This document shows positions 59,042 to 60,360 of a stretch of 60,360 bases of DNA, piece after piece. How positions within the stretch are numbered: the first letter of the stretch is position 1; every line of letters starts with the position of its first letter. Location of the stretch: assembly GCA_042573625.1 (NCBI GenBank), contig JBHPCZ010000005.1, forward strand, positions 1-60,360. Reading direction: 5' to 3'. The DNA comes from JBHPCZ01 sp042573625. Its GTDB lineage: Bacteria > Desulfobacterota > Desulfobacteria > Desulfobacterales > UBA11574. Made by a program: the position numbers and the translations under genes. The notes beneath the pieces were generated by a model. It did not search any database. It saw nothing but the letters and a program-made list of their open reading frames with translations, and had not been told where the DNA came from.

Positions 59042-60360
59042 TCAGTTTTTGCGTATCCGTTGTTTCAAACTACTGCAAAAGGTCTCCAGCACCTTGATGC
59101 GCGCGTACTCCTTGGAGTTCGCCTCCACCAGCGTCCAGGGGGCATACTCCGTGCTGGTGCGCTTGATCATCTCGTTGACGGCCTGTTCATAGAGATCCCA
59201 TTTTTCGCGGTTTCGCCAGTCCTCATCGGTGATCTTGAATTGCTTCCAAAGGGTCTTCTGCCGCTCCTCAAAGCGCCGCAGCTGCTCATCGGGACTGATA
59301 TGGAAGAAGAACTTGTTCAGTACGTAACCGTGTTCGGCAAGCTGCTCTTCAAAATCGTTGATCTCCGCGTAAGCCCGGGACCATTCCTCCTCTCGGGCGA
59401 ATCCTTCCACCCGCTCCACCATCACCCGTCCATACCAGCTCCGGTCAAAAACAGTGATGTGGCCCCGGTCGGGAAGATGGCGCCAGAAGCGCCAGAGGTA
59501 GTGGTGCGCCCGCTCCTCGTCGGTGGGGGCTGCGATGGGGACGATTCGGTAATCCCGGGAATCCAGGGCCCCGGTGATCCGGCGGATAGCGCCCCCCTTT
59601 CCCCCCGCATCCCATCCTTCAAAGACCAGGATTGCGGCGACACCTTTTTTCTTGGCTTTTCGAAATATCCTGTTGAGCCTTCCCTGCAGACTGTTGAGAC
59701 TTTTTTTGTACGCCTCCGGGGTAAGAGTACGCGAAAGATCCAGCTTGTCCAAAATGGTGACATATTTTTCCCCCAGGCGGATTGTTTTGGCCTCTTTGCG
59801 GATGGACTTTTTTCCGGTCGAATCTTTGGTGTCACTCTGTTCTTTTTGAGATGATCGGGCAGTCTTTGAGGTCTCCCAAGCCGCCAAGCGTTTCCCGATC
59901 TGATCGGCAAGCAGGTTACCCACGGTGAGGCACTGATATCGACGGTCCGTAGCCTCCACGATGTTCCAGGGAGCCTCTCCGGTGCTGGTAATTCGTAGGG
60001 CCTTTTCGTCAATCCGGCGAAACAGATCATACATCTTCAGGTGTTTCCAGTCCAACTTGGAGACTCGCCAGCTATTTTGGGGATCCTTTTTCAGTTTTCT
60101 GAGCTTCTTTTTCTGGTCTTTCTTACTCAGGTGGAACCATAATTTGAAGAGCAGCATCCCGTCGTCCACCAAGGCCTTTTCCAAGCTCTTGATGTGTTGG
60201 AGCGCTACGTCAAACGCCTTGTCTGTGGTTTCTCCGTATGTGCGCCGGATGATGGGGCGGGTATACCAGGAGCCGAAAAAAATGCCGATCCGCCCGTCGG
60301 GTGGAAGAACCCGCCAGAACCGCCAAGAGGTAGGACGTTCACTTTCCTCCTGCGTGAGAG
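59042..60360 (-). CDS. pap: Polyphosphate:AMP phosphotransferase (two-domain PPK2), 5' end outside the window
   Basis: About 439 codons are visible, running past the right edge. Two tandem PPK2 domains: the C-terminal one holds Walker-A GWDAGGKGGAIRRITG, DRSWYGRVMVERVEG (lid/Walker B), and EEQLAEHGYVLNKFFFHIS; the N-terminal one is represented by FFGSWYTRPIIRRTYG, SLEKALVDDGMLLFKLWFHL and a linker (about 90-145). Family members move phosphate between polyphosphate and AMP/ADP, linking polyP storage to energy state. Only gene on the - strand of this size that is real. Confidence 0.9.
   Translation of the reverse strand, partial: LTQEESERPTSWRFWRVLPPDGRIGIFFGSWYTRPIIRRTYGETTDKAFDVALQHIKSLEKALVDDGMLLFKLWFHLSKKDQKKKLRKLKKDPQNSWRVSKLDWKHLKMYDLFRRIDEKALRITSTGEAPWNIVEATDRRYQCLTVGNLLADQIGKRLAAWETSKTARSSQKEQSDTKDSTGKKSIRKEAKTIRLGEKYVTILDKLDLSRTLTPEAYKKSLNSLQGRLNRIFRKAKKKGVAAILVFEGWDAGGKGGAIRRITGALDSRDYRIVPIAAPTDEERAHHYLWRFWRHLPDRGHITVFDRSWYGRVMVERVEGFAREEEWSRAYAEINDFEEQLAEHGYVLNKFFFHISPDEQLRRFEERQKTLWKQFKITDEDWRNREKWDLYEQAVNEMIKRTSTEYAPWTLVEANSKEYARIKVLETFCSSLKQRIRKN

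Noticed and set aside
59060..59854. 264-codon + strand frame within the polyphosphate kinase gene
   Set aside because: The - strand encodes the PPK2 motifs; the + frame is a complement shadow.

Overview
The window looks like a chromosome segment of a Gram-negative, probably strictly anaerobic deltaproteobacterium (Desulfobacterota, Desulfobacterales-like). This is inferred, not proven. The basis is a type II secretion (T2SS) operon, a run of hslVU followed by argBDFGH, lysA, dapF and folK genes, many PAS/receiver signalling proteins, sigma-54 promoters, and intergenic gaps packed with repeats. Nearly all genes lie on the + strand. There is no rRNA, CRISPR array or intact insertion sequence.

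Layout. (1) 1-9911: the T2SS genes gspI (partial), J, K, L, M, C, D and E, interrupted by a MITE-like insertion between gspK and gspL and by a decayed repeat before gspE. (2) 9912-13400: an AT-rich accessory stretch of four small single-gene units (SET-domain methyltransferase, EF-hand protein, PAS/4-Cys protein, internally duplicated secreted protein), separated by related terminator-like repeats. (3) 13530-36600: mainly housekeeping genes: a TPR membrane protein, a lipoprotein, coaBC, a family-4 uracil-DNA glycosylase, an NfeD/slipin pair, a HAD phosphatase, xerC, hslVU, arginine biosynthesis argB-D-F-G-H, a small lipoprotein, lysA, dapF, folK, a transaldolase-family aldolase and pgsA. (4) 36674-37585: tRNA-Gly(GCC) and tRNA-Cys(GCA), then a broken tyrosine integrase, which marks an island boundary. 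(5) 37768-60360: a signalling, stress and storage region. It holds two histidine kinases plus one degenerate kinase, several receiver-only regulators (one with a nonsense mutation, two without a usable phosphoacceptor), a CBS protein, a truncated SLC13/CDF gene junction, a TauE/SafE exporter, a PilZ-like protein, a stand-alone glycogen-binding CBM48 protein, a cyclopropane-fatty-acid synthase homologue, glycogen synthase, a kinase-fold protein, UspA, a PanE-like reductase, an ABM-domain protein and a partial PPK2/Pap polyphosphate kinase on the - strand.

Most interesting signal: in region 5, three transcription units start with a textbook sigma-54 -24/-12 element. Each has a palindrome of form TTTACA-N3-TGTAAA centred 116-119 bp upstream of the -24 GG. 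This predicts one unseen enhancer-binding protein co-regulating a transposase-like HTH/receiver operon, a PilZ/glycogen-binding/lipid-modification operon and a kinase/UspA operon. A fourth sigma-54 promoter, with a different abutting palindrome, precedes the first histidine kinase.

A second pattern is a family of five same-orientation intergenic elements of about 270-390 bp. Each contains a decayed gene for a 23S-rRNA-intervening-sequence-type four-helix-bundle protein set in CTTGAATCC-type short repeats and ending in a CTTCTCC/GGAGAAG-type palindrome; four also begin with a hairpin.
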